A stretch of 64,000 bases of DNA from Streptomyces venezuelae (lineage in GTDB: Bacteria > Actinomycetota > Actinomycetes > Streptomycetales > Streptomycetaceae). How positions within the stretch are numbered: position 1 is the stretch's first letter; each line of letters opens with the position of its first letter. A model generated the notes under the pieces. It ran no database searches. It worked only from the letters and a program-made list of their open reading frames with translations, and had not been told where the DNA came from. The translations under genes and the position numbers were made by a program. The DNA is taken from positions 5,108,001 to 5,172,000 of the forward strand of contig NZ_CP029193.1 in the NCBI RefSeq assembly GCF_008642355.1. Reading direction: 5' to 3'. Of the stretch, positions 43,856 through 55,963 are shown piece by piece.

Positions 43856-45877
<2,022 letters not shown>

Positions 45878-45898
45878 GGCACCGGTTAGGGTCCCCGC

Positions 45899-46216
45899 AT
45901 GGTGCGTCTGAAGATTGAGATAGCCGTCCCGGAGAGCCATGTGGAGCAGGTCGTCGACGCGCTGCACGCGGCCGGGGCGGGGCGGGTCGGGGATTACGCG
46001 CGGTGCGTGAGCTGGTGGCCCGTGAACGGGACGTGGCTGCCGCTGCCCGGTGCCGACCCTTACGACGGAGAGGTCGGCGTCGTGCAGCGGGGCGCGGAGT
46101 GCCGGGTGGAGTCCGTGTGTGGGGAGGAGCAGGCGCGTGGCGTCCTCGAGGCGGTGCGGGCCGCTCATCCCTACGAGGAGCCCGTGATCAACTTCCTGCC
46201 GTTGTACGAGCCGTGA
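45899..46216 (+). CDS. Small NIF3/CutA-like domain protein
   Basis: 105 residues: KIEIAVPESHVEQVVDALHAAGAGRVGDYARC at the start, and the end HPYEEPVINFLPLYE, which is the signature of the middle (CutA-like, YqfO) domain of NIF3/DUF34 proteins, here occurring alone. A trimeric ferredoxin-like fold is expected. Role unknown, possibly metal or small-ligand binding. ATG. It follows the YyaL gene by 21 bp and is probably co-transcribed. The 3' end overlaps the convergent Mut7-C gene by 29 bp. Confidence 0.8.
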   Translation: MVRLKIEIAVPESHVEQVVDALHAAGAGRVGDYARCVSWWPVNGTWLPLPGADPYDGEVGVVQRGAECRVESVCGEEQARGVLEAVRAAHPYEEPVINFLPLYEP

Positions 46217-46958
46217 GGCCGGCCGTCCCCGCGTCGCCGAACTCCTCCAGCGCCCGCGTCACGATGCCTTCGAGGCGGTCGTGGTGGGCGCCCCGCCAGA
46301 ACACGCGGTCGCAGGACCCGCACTGCGCGAACACGTCGTACGTGCCGCGGGTGCCGCCCTCCAGACGGTCCGCCACCTCGTCCTTCGTGGCCGCGCGCAG
46401 CGTGCCGTTGCAGGCGCTGCAGCGGGTCCAGGGGCGCAGCACGGGGGCGAAGCGCCCGAGGATGTCGCGGAGCTGGTCGTCGGGGCGGTCGCTGTAGACG
46501 TACGCGCCCGCCCACAGCTCCCTGCGCCGGAGCAGGCCGCGGTCGCGGCTCAGCAGGACGCGCCGCTCGGCCGCCGAACGCGCGGCGAGGGCCGGGTCGC
46601 CGATGTCCGTGCTCTCGTACGCCGCGTCGACGCCGAGGAGGCGCAGGCGGCGGGCGAGCGTGCCGAGATGGACGTCGAGGAGGAAGCGGAGCGGGGCGCC
46701 CGGCACCTCCTGGGGGCGGGTCACCGCGCGGACGGACACGCTCTCGCCCGCCGCGGGGACGTGCCCGGCGGGCACCTCGCGGCCGTCGACGACCAGCGCG
46801 CCGACCTCCGTCAGCGGGACGCCGAGGGACTCGACGACGTGCCCGAGCGTGGACGCGCCGTCCGTAACGGCCCGGCTGGGGCCGTTCCTTCGCTCGTGCG
46901 GGACGAAAATCCCCAGCTCGGGGGCGAAGTCGAGGAGGATCTCCGGACCGTTCATCAT
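46188..46958 (-). CDS. Mut7-C RNase-type protein with ubiquitin-like N-terminus
   Basis: 256 residues. N-terminal ~90: beta-grasp, ubiquitin-like domain (DFAPELGIFVPHERRN ... GALVVDGREVPAGHVPAAGE), the Mut7-C ubiquitin module. From about 90: the PIN-like Mut7-C domain with RFLLDVHLGTLARRLRLLGVD (acidic residue of the site), VLLSRDRGLLRR and a C-terminal zinc ribbon of the form CSAC ... CGSC. Related to the C-terminus of animal exonuclease mut-7, so an RNA-processing or RNase role is likely, unproven. ATG 46958; the ATG of the second codon is equally possible. Overlaps the NIF3-like gene end by 29 bp. Confidence 0.9.
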   Translation of the reverse strand: MMNGPEILLDFAPELGIFVPHERRNGPSRAVTDGASTLGHVVESLGVPLTEVGALVVDGREVPAGHVPAAGESVSVRAVTRPQEVPGAPLRFLLDVHLGTLARRLRLLGVDAAYESTDIGDPALAARSAAERRVLLSRDRGLLRRRELWAGAYVYSDRPDDQLRDILGRFAPVLRPWTRCSACNGTLRAATKDEVADRLEGGTRGTYDVFAQCGSCDRVFWRGAHHDRLEGIVTRALEEFGDAGTAGLTARTTAGS

Positions 46959-46993
46959 GCGGTCAGGATGGCATGCCCCGCGCGGGGGTCACC

Positions 46994-47644
46994 TCAGGTT
47001 TTCGCCGGTCCCGCGAACCCCGTCACCAGCATGTCCAGTGTCCGGTCGACCAGCGTCGGCAGGTCGTCCTCGTGATCGCGCTCCGCCCAGTACGCCGCGG
47101 TCTCGGTGAGCGCGCCGATCAGGCCCATGGAGAAGGCCCGCACCTCCAGGTCGCCGGCGTCGCGGCCGGTGCGTTCCGCGATCACCCGGCACAGGATGCC
47201 GCCGGTGACCGACATGCTCTCCAGCATCCGGGAGCGCACCGCGGGCACCTCGGTCATCAGCTTCGTCCGCAGCCGCGAGACCTCGGGCTCCTCCGCGAAG
47301 CCGAAGGAGACGGCCCGGCGCAGCACGAGCCGCAGCGACTCCACGATCGGCTCGTCGGCGGGCCGCGCCCGCAACTGCTCCTCCAAGAAGGGGTCGAACT
47401 CGTCCGTGAGGACGATGTCCTCCTTGGTCGGGAAGTAGCGGAAGACGGTGGACGGGGAGACCTCCGCCGCCTCCGCGATCTGCTCGACCGTCGTCGCCTC
47501 GTACCCCTGCTCCCGGATCAGCCGGTACGTCGCGTCCCGGATCGCGAGGCGGGTCTTGAGCTTCTTGCGCTCGCGGAGGCCCGGCTTGGGGGCGCCCGCG
47601 GGGGCGGAGGTGCGTACGGCCGTCATGACGTCATTGTCGGCCAT
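46994..47644 (-). CDS. TetR-family transcriptional regulator
   Basis: 216 residues. N-terminal HTH: RLAIRDATYRLIREQGYEATTVEQIAEAAEVSPSTVFRYFPTKEDIVL, the TetR DNA-binding signature. The C-terminal helical domain would bind the inducer. It lies downstream of the efflux pump gene on the same strand, with its ATG (47644) overlapping the pump gene stop by 14 bp (an ATG at 47626 gives no overlap). It probably represses the pump through the inverted repeat TGAGAG-TAG-CTCTCA at 49237-49251. The inducer is likely a pump substrate. Confidence 0.92.
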   Translation of the reverse strand: MADNDVMTAVRTSAPAGAPKPGLRERKKLKTRLAIRDATYRLIREQGYEATTVEQIAEAAEVSPSTVFRYFPTKEDIVLTDEFDPFLEEQLRARPADEPIVESLRLVLRRAVSFGFAEEPEVSRLRTKLMTEVPAVRSRMLESMSVTGGILCRVIAERTGRDAGDLEVRAFSMGLIGALTETAAYWAERDHEDDLPTLVDRTLDMLVTGFAGPAKT

Positions 47645-49232
47645 CGCCTACGGCCCCGCCCTCGGCCGTCACCTGCCTGCCGCCGACCGTCCCCTGCCCA
47701 CCGTCGGCCGTCTTCTGCCCGTCCCCGGCCGGCCCCCGCCCCGGCAGCAGCGCCGCCACGCACAGCGCCGTCACCAGCGCGGCGACACCGCTGACCAGCA
47801 GGACGAGGCTCATGCCCGCGAGGTACGCGGAGTCCGCGGACGCCACGAGCCCCGGCACGCCCAGCCGTTCGGCGATCCCGTGCGCGGCGACCACCGAGTC
47901 GCCGGCCGCGTCCGCCGCGGGGCCCGGCAGACCTTCGGTGTCGAGGCGGTCGGTGTAGGCCGCCGCGAGGAGCGAGCCGAGCAGCGCGATCCCGAGGGCG
48001 CTGCCCACCTGCCGTACCGTCATGAGCAGCCCCGAGCCGGACCCCGCCCGCTCCACGGGCAGCGCGCCGAGCGCCGAGTCCATGGACGGCACGACGGCGA
48101 AGCCGAAGCCGAGACCGGCCACCGAGAGCCACAGCGCGGTGAAGCCGTAGCCACTGTCGATGCCGGTGCGGCTGCCGAGGATCGCGGCGAACGCGAGGAC
48201 GACGAGCCCGCCGCTGATCACCGCCCGCGCCCCGAACCGCCGCACGACGGGCTCCGCGCCCTTCGCGGCGACCAGCAGCCCGCCCATCATCGGCAGCATC
48301 CGCAGGCCGGTGCCGAACGCGTCGTTGCCGAGGATCGCCTGGAGGTACTGCGGCAGTACGAACATGAGGCCCGACAGGACGAACATGACGAGCGTCGCCG
48401 CCATCGCGTTGAGGAAGAAGGCGCGGTCGCGCAGCAGCGGCAGGTCGAGCATCGGCCGCGTCATGCGGCGCTCGCGCAGGACGAGAGCGGTGAGGGACAC
48501 GGCGCCGCCCGCGAGCGTCCCGAGGACGAGCGGGTCGCCCCAGCCGCGTCCGGGCGCCTCGATGATGCCGAAGATGAGCCCGCCGAGTCCGGCGGCGGTC
48601 AGGGCCGTGGAGACGGCGTCGACCCTGGGGGACGCGGGATCGCGGGTCTCGGGCAGCAGGAACAGGCAGGCGGCGATCCCGATGGCGGCCATCGGGATGT
48701 TGATCAGGAAGATCGAGCCCCACCAGAAGTGGTCGAGCAGCCAGCCGCCGATGATCGGCCCGAGCGGGGCGCCGAGCGCGGAGGCGGCGGAGACGATGCC
48801 GACCGCTCTGGTCCGCTCGCCGGGCTCGAACAGCGCGGGCAGCACGGCCATCGCGAGGGGCATGACGAGGGCGCCGCCCATGCCCATGACGGCGCGGGCG
48901 ACGACGACGAGAGAGACGTCGTCGGCGAGGGTGCCGAGCAGCGACCCCGCCAGGAAGATCCCGAGCCCGGCCATCAGCATCCGGCGCCGCCCGAACCGGT
49001 CGCCGAGGAGTCCGGCGGGGAGCATCAGTGCCGCGAAGACGACGACGTACGCGTCGGCCATCCACTGCTGCTCGCCCGTGCTCGCGCCGAGCCGTGCGGC
49101 CATCGTCGGCAGGGCGACATTGAGGATCGTCATGTCGAAACCGAGCACGAGCATGCTCGCGACCAGGGCGCCGAGAGCCCACCAGCGGCGGGGGTCCTGC
49201 CGCGCGTCGGCGGAGATGGTGACAGCAGCCAT
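47631..49232 (-). CDS. DHA2-family (EmrB/QacA-type) multidrug efflux MFS protein
   Basis: 533 residues with about 14 membrane helices. Family motifs: SMLVLGFDMTILNVALPTMA in TM1, GLLGDRFGRRRMLM (motif A, between TM2 and TM3), and GPIIGGWLLDHFWWGSIFLINIP (motif C region, TM5/6). A proton-driven exporter of drugs or cationic compounds. The C-terminal ~35 residues are a low-complexity cytosolic tail (DGQKTADGGQGTVGG). ATG 49232, only 5 nt after the palindrome, so regulation by the downstream TetR product is direct. Two-gene operon with that regulator. Confidence 0.93.
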   Translation of the reverse strand: MAAVTISADARQDPRRWWALGALVASMLVLGFDMTILNVALPTMAARLGASTGEQQWMADAYVVVFAALMLPAGLLGDRFGRRRMLMAGLGIFLAGSLLGTLADDVSLVVVARAVMGMGGALVMPLAMAVLPALFEPGERTRAVGIVSAASALGAPLGPIIGGWLLDHFWWGSIFLINIPMAAIGIAACLFLLPETRDPASPRVDAVSTALTAAGLGGLIFGIIEAPGRGWGDPLVLGTLAGGAVSLTALVLRERRMTRPMLDLPLLRDRAFFLNAMAATLVMFVLSGLMFVLPQYLQAILGNDAFGTGLRMLPMMGGLLVAAKGAEPVVRRFGARAVISGGLVVLAFAAILGSRTGIDSGYGFTALWLSVAGLGFGFAVVPSMDSALGALPVERAGSGSGLLMTVRQVGSALGIALLGSLLAAAYTDRLDTEGLPGPAADAAGDSVVAAHGIAERLGVPGLVASADSAYLAGMSLVLLVSGVAALVTALCVAALLPGRGPAGDGQKTADGGQGTVGGRQVTAEGGAVGDGRQ

Positions 49233-49236
49233 GAAA

Positions 49237-49269
49237 TGAGAGTAGCTCTCAAAAGATGCTTACTGTCAA
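49237..49269 (-). promoter_or_regulatory. Promoter and TetR operator of the efflux operon
   Basis: On the minus strand a perfect -35 TTGACA (49264-49269) is followed after 17-19 bp by the inverted repeat TGAGAG-TAG-CTCTCA (49237-49251), which covers the -10 area and ends 5 nt before the pump ATG. Repressor binding here would block transcription completely. Confidence 0.65.
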
Positions 49270-49290
49270 TATCGGCCGGGTGCGGGCACG

Positions 49291-49322
49291 AAAAAAGTGG
49301 CCACGGTCGGACCGCGGCCACT
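49291..49322 (-). terminator. Intrinsic terminator with U tract (hemolysin III gene)
   Basis: On the minus strand a 12-bp stem with one G-U pair, loop CCG, is followed by TTTTTT. It lies 23 nt after the stop at 49345. A true U-tract terminator is uncommon in this high-GC genome. Confidence 0.85.
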
Positions 49323-49344
49323 CGGGTGGAAAACGGGGGAGGGG

Positions 49345-50064
49345 TCAGCCGTGCTGGTAGGCCACCAGGGAGATGCCGACGTAGTGGATCACGAAGGCCG
49401 CCAGGGTCAGGGAGTGGAAGACCTCGTGGAAGCCGAAGAACCGGGGGGAGGGGTTCGGGCGCTTGATTCCGTAGATCACGCCGCCGACGCTGTAGAGCAC
49501 CCCGCCGACGATGACCAGGACGAGGACGGCGATGCCCCCCGTCCGCATGAAGTCGGGCAGGAAGAAGACGGCGGCCCAGCCCATCGCGATGTAGCACGGT
49601 GTGTAGAGCCAGCGCGGGGCGCCGACCCAGAAGACGCGGAAGGCGATGCCGGCGAGCGCCGCGCCCCAGATGCCCCACAGCAGCCACTGGCCCTTCGCCT
49701 CGGGCAGGAGCAGCAGGGTCAGCGGGGTGTACGTGCCCGCGATGATCAGGAAGATGTTGGAGTGGTCGAGGCGGCGCAGCACCGCGTCGGCTCTGGGGCT
49801 CCAGTTGCCGCGGTGGTACAGCGCGCTGGTGCCGAACAGCAGGCAGGCGGTGAGGGCGAAGATGCCGCAGGCGATCCGGCCGCGGGTGGAGTCCGCGAAG
49901 GCCGTGAGCACCAGGCCGGCGATCACCACCGCGGGGAACATGCCCGCGTGCAGCCAGCCGCGCATGGCCGGCTTCACCGGCAGCGGCATGGTGTCGGGGG
50001 ACGGCACGAGTGAAGGGTTGTTGTCCGCGGAGTGCGGTGTCGCTTCGGGGACAGGGGCGGTCAT
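49345..50064 (-). CDS. Hemolysin III / PAQR-family membrane protein
   Basis: 239 residues, seven predicted helices. Family features: the polar N-terminus then MRGWLHAGMFPAV, FGTSALYHRGNWSP (S-x3-H), RRLDHSNIFLIIAGTYTPL (RxDH and the following Tyr), and the C-terminal HEVFHSLTLAAFVIHY, whose histidines bind a metal, as in YqfA and the adiponectin-receptor group. A ceramidase-like hydrolase activity has been shown only for distant eukaryotic relatives, so the role here is open. Transcribed from a good -10/-35 promoter 10 bp upstream of its ATG; ends at a U-tract terminator. Confidence 0.92.
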   Translation of the reverse strand: MTAPVPEATPHSADNNPSLVPSPDTMPLPVKPAMRGWLHAGMFPAVVIAGLVLTAFADSTRGRIACGIFALTACLLFGTSALYHRGNWSPRADAVLRRLDHSNIFLIIAGTYTPLTLLLLPEAKGQWLLWGIWGAALAGIAFRVFWVGAPRWLYTPCYIAMGWAAVFFLPDFMRTGGIAVLVLVIVGGVLYSVGGVIYGIKRPNPSPRFFGFHEVFHSLTLAAFVIHYVGISLVAYQHG

Positions 50065-50074
50065 GACGGCATGG

Positions 50075-50103
50075 TACCTACGGCCCCGTAAGTCAAACGT
50101 CAA
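50075..50103 (-). promoter_or_regulatory. Promoter of the hemolysin III gene
   Basis: Minus strand: TTGACG (50098-50103), 17-bp spacer, TAGGTA (50075-50080), close to the vegetative HrdB consensus. The ATG at 50064 lies 10 nt beyond the -10, so the mRNA has a leader of only a few bases or is leaderless. Confidence 0.7.
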
Positions 50104-50356
50104 GTGATGTCGAACGGTCGGGGGCCGGCGACGCGAACGCCAATCGGGCGGATCGGCGCCCACACCCCCGTACCCGTACAAGTGGCGATGCTCACGCCGC
50201 TCAAGTGTGAGGCCCTCTGGACAGATGCGCGTACGCGTCGGATGATCAAATGAGTGCGGTCGGCACCGGATGAGCGCCAAAGGAAGTACACGTGAAGCGT
50301 CCGGGTCGCAGCCCCCACGGGGCATACATCCAAAAACCCCTCGATTAGGAGCAATC

Positions 50357-52201
<1,845 letters not shown>

Positions 52202-52239
52202 TCCCCCGGCCGTCCCTCGACCCTCGGCGTTCCGTCTCC

Positions 52240-52277
52240 GGCCGGGCTCCCGCACAACGGCGTGCGGGGGCCCGGCC
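52240..52277 (+). terminator. Hairpin terminator of pckA
   Basis: GGCCGGGCTCCCGCAC and GTGCGGGGGCCCGGCC pair over 16 bp with one U-G wobble in the plus-strand RNA, 39 nt after the pckA stop. Confidence 0.75.
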
Positions 52278-52315
52278 GTGTCACACACCCGCACCGGCCG
52301 TGTGACACACCCGCA
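52273..52315. repeat. Two near-identical 21-bp direct repeats with a CRP-like core
   Basis: CGGCCGTGTxACACACCCGCA occurs at 52273-52293 (x = C) and 52295-52315 (x = G). The second copy contains the 11-bp perfect odd palindrome GTGTGACACAC. It partly overlaps the pckA terminator and lies 104 bp before the next gene. CRP-type regulators recognise TGTGA/TCACA half-sites, so a regulatory role is possible. Confidence 0.5.
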
Positions 52316-52418
52316 TCTTGAACACCTTGTCTTCACATCCCTCACACATGTTTCATGGGTCCGCATGTCGGCCCGCTGATCACTGCGGGCCGTCGAACGA
52401 TCCTGTGGGGGGGACGAG

Positions 52419-54164
52419 TTGAAGAGATCTCCGGGCTTACGACGGGTGACGGGCGCCGCGCTCGCGGTGGCCCTCGGCTCGGCGGGGCTGGTCGCTGTCG
52501 GGGCGCCCGCGGCGTCCGCGGCGACACCGTCCGACGAGGCGGCGAAGCTGCCCATCGCGTCGTTCGGGGCGATGGTGGTCGACGACGCGCACGAGCGGGT
52601 CTACGTCACCGACGGACGCAGGAGCAGTTCCGGACCGAGCGAGGTCCTGGTCTACAACTTCGCGGGTCAGCGCGTCGGTTCGCTCGCCACCGACTGGCCG
52701 GCGTCCGGCATGGCGCTCAGCGCGGACGGCGCGACCCTGCACGTGTCGCAGTCCAACCGCATCCTGACGTTCGACACGGCGACACAGACCAGGACCGGCG
52801 CCGCGAGCACGCCCTACGACGTGACCTGTGGCCGCGAGGTGGCGTTCGCGGGCGGCAAGACGTGGTTCACGGAGACGCCGTACTCCGGCTCCTCGTACTG
52901 CGACCGGCCCGAGAACACGGCCCTGCTGTACGGGGTCAAGGGCACGTCCTCGGTCAACACCGGGTGGAACAGCCAGGGGCGGCTGCGCCTGGAGGCGGGC
53001 CCCGGCGCTCCCGACCGGCTCGTGATGGGCCAGGCGGGCGCGGGTCCCACGGCCGACGCGTTCCTCACCGCGTTCGACGCGAGCGGCGACACCCTCGTGC
53101 GGGGCCCCTCGCGGCGGTTCGCCGACGCCGAGGGCAAGGGCGCGATGGACCTGAAGGACATCGCGCAGAGCGTCGACGGCAAGCGCATCGCCGTGGCGGA
53201 CGCCGCCTACGGCACGCGGCTGCTCGACGCCGGTGATCTGGCGGACGCCCCGACGGCGTACCAGCCGCTGCCGGAGGGCGCGAAGGCGTCGGCGGTGGCG
53301 TTCAGCGGCGACGGCAAGTACGTGGCACGGGGCGCGGCCGCCACCGGCAGCGCCGCGGACCTGCTCATCCAGCCCGCCGACCCGGAGGACGGCACCACAC
53401 CGCTGGAGTTCGCCTTCGAGGGCGACCTCGACGGGACGCGGGTCGTGCCGCAGGGGCTCGGCTGGGCCAAGGACGGCTCGCGGCTCTTCGCCGTGACCTC
53501 CGACGGCGGCAACGGGCACTGGCTGCACGTCATCAAGCCGCCGGCCGCGCAGTACGACTCGCGCTTCACCGGCACCCTCACCACCATGCCCGCGAAGCCC
53601 GTCGTCGGCGAACCCGTCGGCATCCGCGGCAGGCTGGAGCTGGACGGGCCCGCGCCCGCCGAGCCCGTGAAGGTCGCCGCGGTCCGCAAGGACGCCGACG
53701 GCACGCATGAGGTGGCGGCCGCCAGGGTCGCGGCCGACGGCAGCTTCACTGTCCTGGACGTGCCGGACCGGGTCGGCGAGGCGACGTACACGCTGCGCTT
53801 CCTCGGCGATGTCACGCACCGCCCCGCCGAGGACGTCACGCTCACGGTGGACGTGGCCAAGGCGTCGACGGGGATCGAGCTGACCGCGCCCGCCGAGGCG
53901 ACCCGCGCGGGCGGCGTCTCGATCACCGGCAGGCTGACCGGGCAGGGGCGCGCGCTGCCGTCCGGGATCAGCCTGAAGGTGACGCGGACCGACCGGTTCG
54001 GCACGACGGGCGAGCTGACGTCGGCGTCGGTCGCGGCGGACGGCACGTTCGGCGTCAAGGACCTGCCCGGCAAGCGGGGCAGGACGCTGTACACGGTGAG
54101 CTACGCGGGTGACGCCCTGCACGAGGGCTCGTCCGCCACGGCGACCGTGAAGATCACCGCCTAG
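52419..54164 (+). CDS. Secreted beta-propeller protein with C-terminal Ig-like domains
   Basis: 581 residues from TTG 52419 (purine-rich GGGGGGACGAG upstream). Signal peptide about 1-34 (AALAVALGSAGLVAVGAPA). Residues about 45-370 form repeated blades of YncE/WD40 type (AMVVDDAHERVYVTDGRR; DWPASGMALSADGATLHVS; DIAQSVDGKRIAVADA). From about 385, two Ig-like modules (TTMPAKPVVGEPVGIRGRLE; IELTAPAEATRAGGVSITGR) end in TVKITA. No catalytic motif or anchor, so a secreted binding or scaffold protein. Possibly acts at the hyphal surface. Confidence 0.85.
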   Translation: MKRSPGLRRVTGAALAVALGSAGLVAVGAPAASAATPSDEAAKLPIASFGAMVVDDAHERVYVTDGRRSSSGPSEVLVYNFAGQRVGSLATDWPASGMALSADGATLHVSQSNRILTFDTATQTRTGAASTPYDVTCGREVAFAGGKTWFTETPYSGSSYCDRPENTALLYGVKGTSSVNTGWNSQGRLRLEAGPGAPDRLVMGQAGAGPTADAFLTAFDASGDTLVRGPSRRFADAEGKGAMDLKDIAQSVDGKRIAVADAAYGTRLLDAGDLADAPTAYQPLPEGAKASAVAFSGDGKYVARGAAATGSAADLLIQPADPEDGTTPLEFAFEGDLDGTRVVPQGLGWAKDGSRLFAVTSDGGNGHWLHVIKPPAAQYDSRFTGTLTTMPAKPVVGEPVGIRGRLELDGPAPAEPVKVAAVRKDADGTHEVAAARVAADGSFTVLDVPDRVGEATYTLRFLGDVTHRPAEDVTLTVDVAKASTGIELTAPAEATRAGGVSITGRLTGQGRALPSGISLKVTRTDRFGTTGELTSASVAADGTFGVKDLPGKRGRTLYTVSYAGDALHEGSSATATVKITA

Positions 54165-54199
54165 GGCCTGTGCCCCCGGCTGTCGCCGGGTTGGTGGCA

Positions 54200-54232
54200 C
54201 CCGGTCCGCGGCCTCCCCGGCCGCGGACCGGG
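54200..54232. terminator. Bidirectional hairpin terminator
   Basis: Perfect 14-bp arms CCCGGTCCGCGGCC and complement, 5-nt loop, between two convergent genes (stops at 54164 and 54238). Confidence 0.8.
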
Positions 54233-54237
54233 GCCGA

Positions 54238-54648
54238 TCAGGAGGCGCCGACGAGGCGCGAGGCGTCCGCGTGCGCGTCCATGCGCTCGGCGGCCAGGAT
54301 CGCCGCCGCGGTGTCGGCGCGGGACGCCGCCACCACCAGGGCGCGGCCCGCGAGGGCGTGGGCGCGCTGGTGCAGGGCGGACAGGTGGGGTTCGTGGACG
54401 GCGGCTGCGACGGCGGACCGGGGCGGGAGAGCGCCGCCGCGCAGCCGTGCCACCTGCAGTGCGAGCTGCTCGGCGGCGTCATCGAGGGCGGCCGACGGGG
54501 ACAGGGCGCGCAGCTCGTCGGTGAGGGCGAGCAGCGCCGCGAGGTGTCCGGCGAGCTGGATGTCCAGCTCCTCTTCGCGGGAGCGGTGCGGATAGCTCGC
54601 GTCGTCGGCCATCGTGTGGACCGACTTGGTGCGGATCGGCTCGTACAT
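54238..54648 (-). CDS. Conserved actinobacterial hypothetical protein
   Basis: 136 residues from ATG 54648 (GGAGG 7 bases upstream). It begins MYEPIRTKSVHTM and then PHRSREEELDIQLAGHLAALLALTDELR. The rest is all helical and Ala/Leu-rich (DDAAEQLALQVARLRGG; LSALHQRAHALAGRALVVAAS), so a cytosolic four-helix type protein. From memory the N-terminal MYEPIRTKSVH is shared by homologs in other streptomycetes; no function known. It has its own promoter with an overlapping inverted repeat at 54680-54702, suggesting regulated expression. Confidence 0.75.
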   Translation of the reverse strand: MYEPIRTKSVHTMADDASYPHRSREEELDIQLAGHLAALLALTDELRALSPSAALDDAAEQLALQVARLRGGALPPRSAVAAAVHEPHLSALHQRAHALAGRALVVAASRADTAAAILAAERMDAHADASRLVGAS

Positions 54649-54679
54649 GGGATGGCCTCCAGACGGTTGCTTGAAAGCC

Positions 54680-54702
54680 ATCCTAGCTTAGATCCTGTCT
54701 AA
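54680..54702 (-). promoter_or_regulatory. -10 element with overlapping inverted repeat
   Basis: Minus strand -10 TAGGAT (54680-54685). Directly upstream is TTAGA-N5-TCTAA (54688-54702), spanning the -10/-35 spacer. A repressor bound there would block RNA polymerase. The half-site TTAGA is slightly reminiscent of DtxR/IdeR boxes but is not a match. Confidence 0.45.
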
Positions 54703-54751
54703 AGTTGAGTCGGGCCCAGTTCTGGGCGGTCGGTGCTGGTCAGGGCTGTCG

Positions 54752-55963
54752 TCAGGGCTGGCTGTACCCGTCCAGGAACGTGCCGATCCGGGTGACCGCC
54801 TCCGCGAGGTCCGTCGCCGTCGGCAGCGTCACGACGCGGAAGTGATCGGGCTCGGGCCAGTTGAAGCCCGTGCCGTGCACGACCATGATCTTCTCGGCGC
54901 GCAGCAGGTCCAGGACCATCTGCCGGTCGTCCTTGATCTTGAAGACCTTCGGGTCGAGCCGTGGGAAGAGGTAGAGCGACCCCTTGGGCTTCACGCAGCT
55001 CACGCCGGGGATCTGCGTCAGCAGGTCGTACGCCGTGTCGCGCTGCTCCAGGAGCCGGCCGCCCGGCAGGACGAGGTCGTTGATGGTCTGCCGCCCGCTG
55101 AGCGCCGCCACGACGCCGTGCTGGCCCGGCATGTTCGCGCACAGGCGCATGTTCGCGAGGATCGTCAGGCCCTCGATGTACGAGGACGCGTGCGCCTTCG
55201 GGCCCGAGATCGCCATCCAGCCGACGCGGTACCCCGCCACGCGGTACGCCTTCGACATGCCGTTGAAGGTGAGGGTCAGCAGGTCGGGGGCGACGGCGGC
55301 GGTCGGCGTGTGCGTGGCGCCGTCGTAGAGGATCTTGTCGTAGATCTCGTCCGAGCAGACCAGCAAATTGTGGCGGCGCGCGATGTCGGTGAGGCCGCGC
55401 AGCATCGCTTCGTCGTAGACGGCGCCGGTCGGGTTGTTCGGGTTGATGATCACGAGCGCCTTGGTGCGGTCGGTGATCTTGCGCTCGATGTCGGCGAGGT
55501 CCGGCATCCAGTCCGACTGCTCGTCGCAGCGGTAGTGCACGGCGGTGCCGCCGGACAGGGAGACGGCCGCGGTCCACAGGGGGTAGTCCGGTGCCGGTAC
55601 GAGGACCTCGTCGCCGTCGTCCAGGAGGCCCTGCATGGCCATGACGATGAGCTCGGAGACGCCGTTGCCGATGAAGACGTGCTCGACGTCGGTCTCGATG
55701 CCGATGGTCTGGTTGTGCATGACGACCGCGCGGCGGGCGGCGAGGAGGCCCTTCGCGTCGCCGTAGCCGTGCGCGGTGCCGACGTTGCGGAGGACGTCTT
55801 CGAGGATCTCGGGCGGGCACTCGAAGCCGAAGGCGGCGGGGTTGCCGGTGTTGAGCTTCAGGATGCGGTGACCGGCCGCCTCCAGCCGCATCGCCTCCTC
55901 GAGCACCGGGCCCCGGATCTCGTAACAGACGTTGGAGAGCTTCGTCGACTGGATGACCTGCAT
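54752..55963 (-). CDS. Alanine-type PLP aminotransferase (AlaA-like)
   Basis: 403 residues from ATG 55963 (MQVIQSTKLSNVCYEIRGPV, the standard start of this actinobacterial family; an upstream GTG at 56014 is possible). Class I aminotransferase: LNTGNPAAFGFECP, APDYPLWTAAVSLSGG, INPNNPTGAVYDEAML, SDEIYDKILYDG and the PLP lysine K238 in FNGMSKAYRVAGYRVGW. Closest known types are E. coli AlaA and actinobacterial alanine transaminases, so pyruvate/alanine plus glutamate is the likely reaction. Cytosolic; transcribed alone. Confidence 0.93.
   Translation of the reverse strand: MQVIQSTKLSNVCYEIRGPVLEEAMRLEAAGHRILKLNTGNPAAFGFECPPEILEDVLRNVGTAHGYGDAKGLLAARRAVVMHNQTIGIETDVEHVFIGNGVSELIVMAMQGLLDDGDEVLVPAPDYPLWTAAVSLSGGTAVHYRCDEQSDWMPDLADIERKITDRTKALVIINPNNPTGAVYDEAMLRGLTDIARRHNLLVCSDEIYDKILYDGATHTPTAAVAPDLLTLTFNGMSKAYRVAGYRVGWMAISGPKAHASSYIEGLTILANMRLCANMPGQHGVVAALSGRQTINDLVLPGGRLLEQRDTAYDLLTQIPGVSCVKPKGSLYLFPRLDPKVFKIKDDRQMVLDLLRAEKIMVVHGTGFNWPEPDHFRVVTLPTATDLAEAVTRIGTFLDGYSQP

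Noticed and set aside
47624..47637. ATGACGTCAT palindrome at the pump/tetR junction as an operator
   Set aside because: It lies inside the coding overlap, is only 10 bp, and a far better operator is present at the pump promoter.
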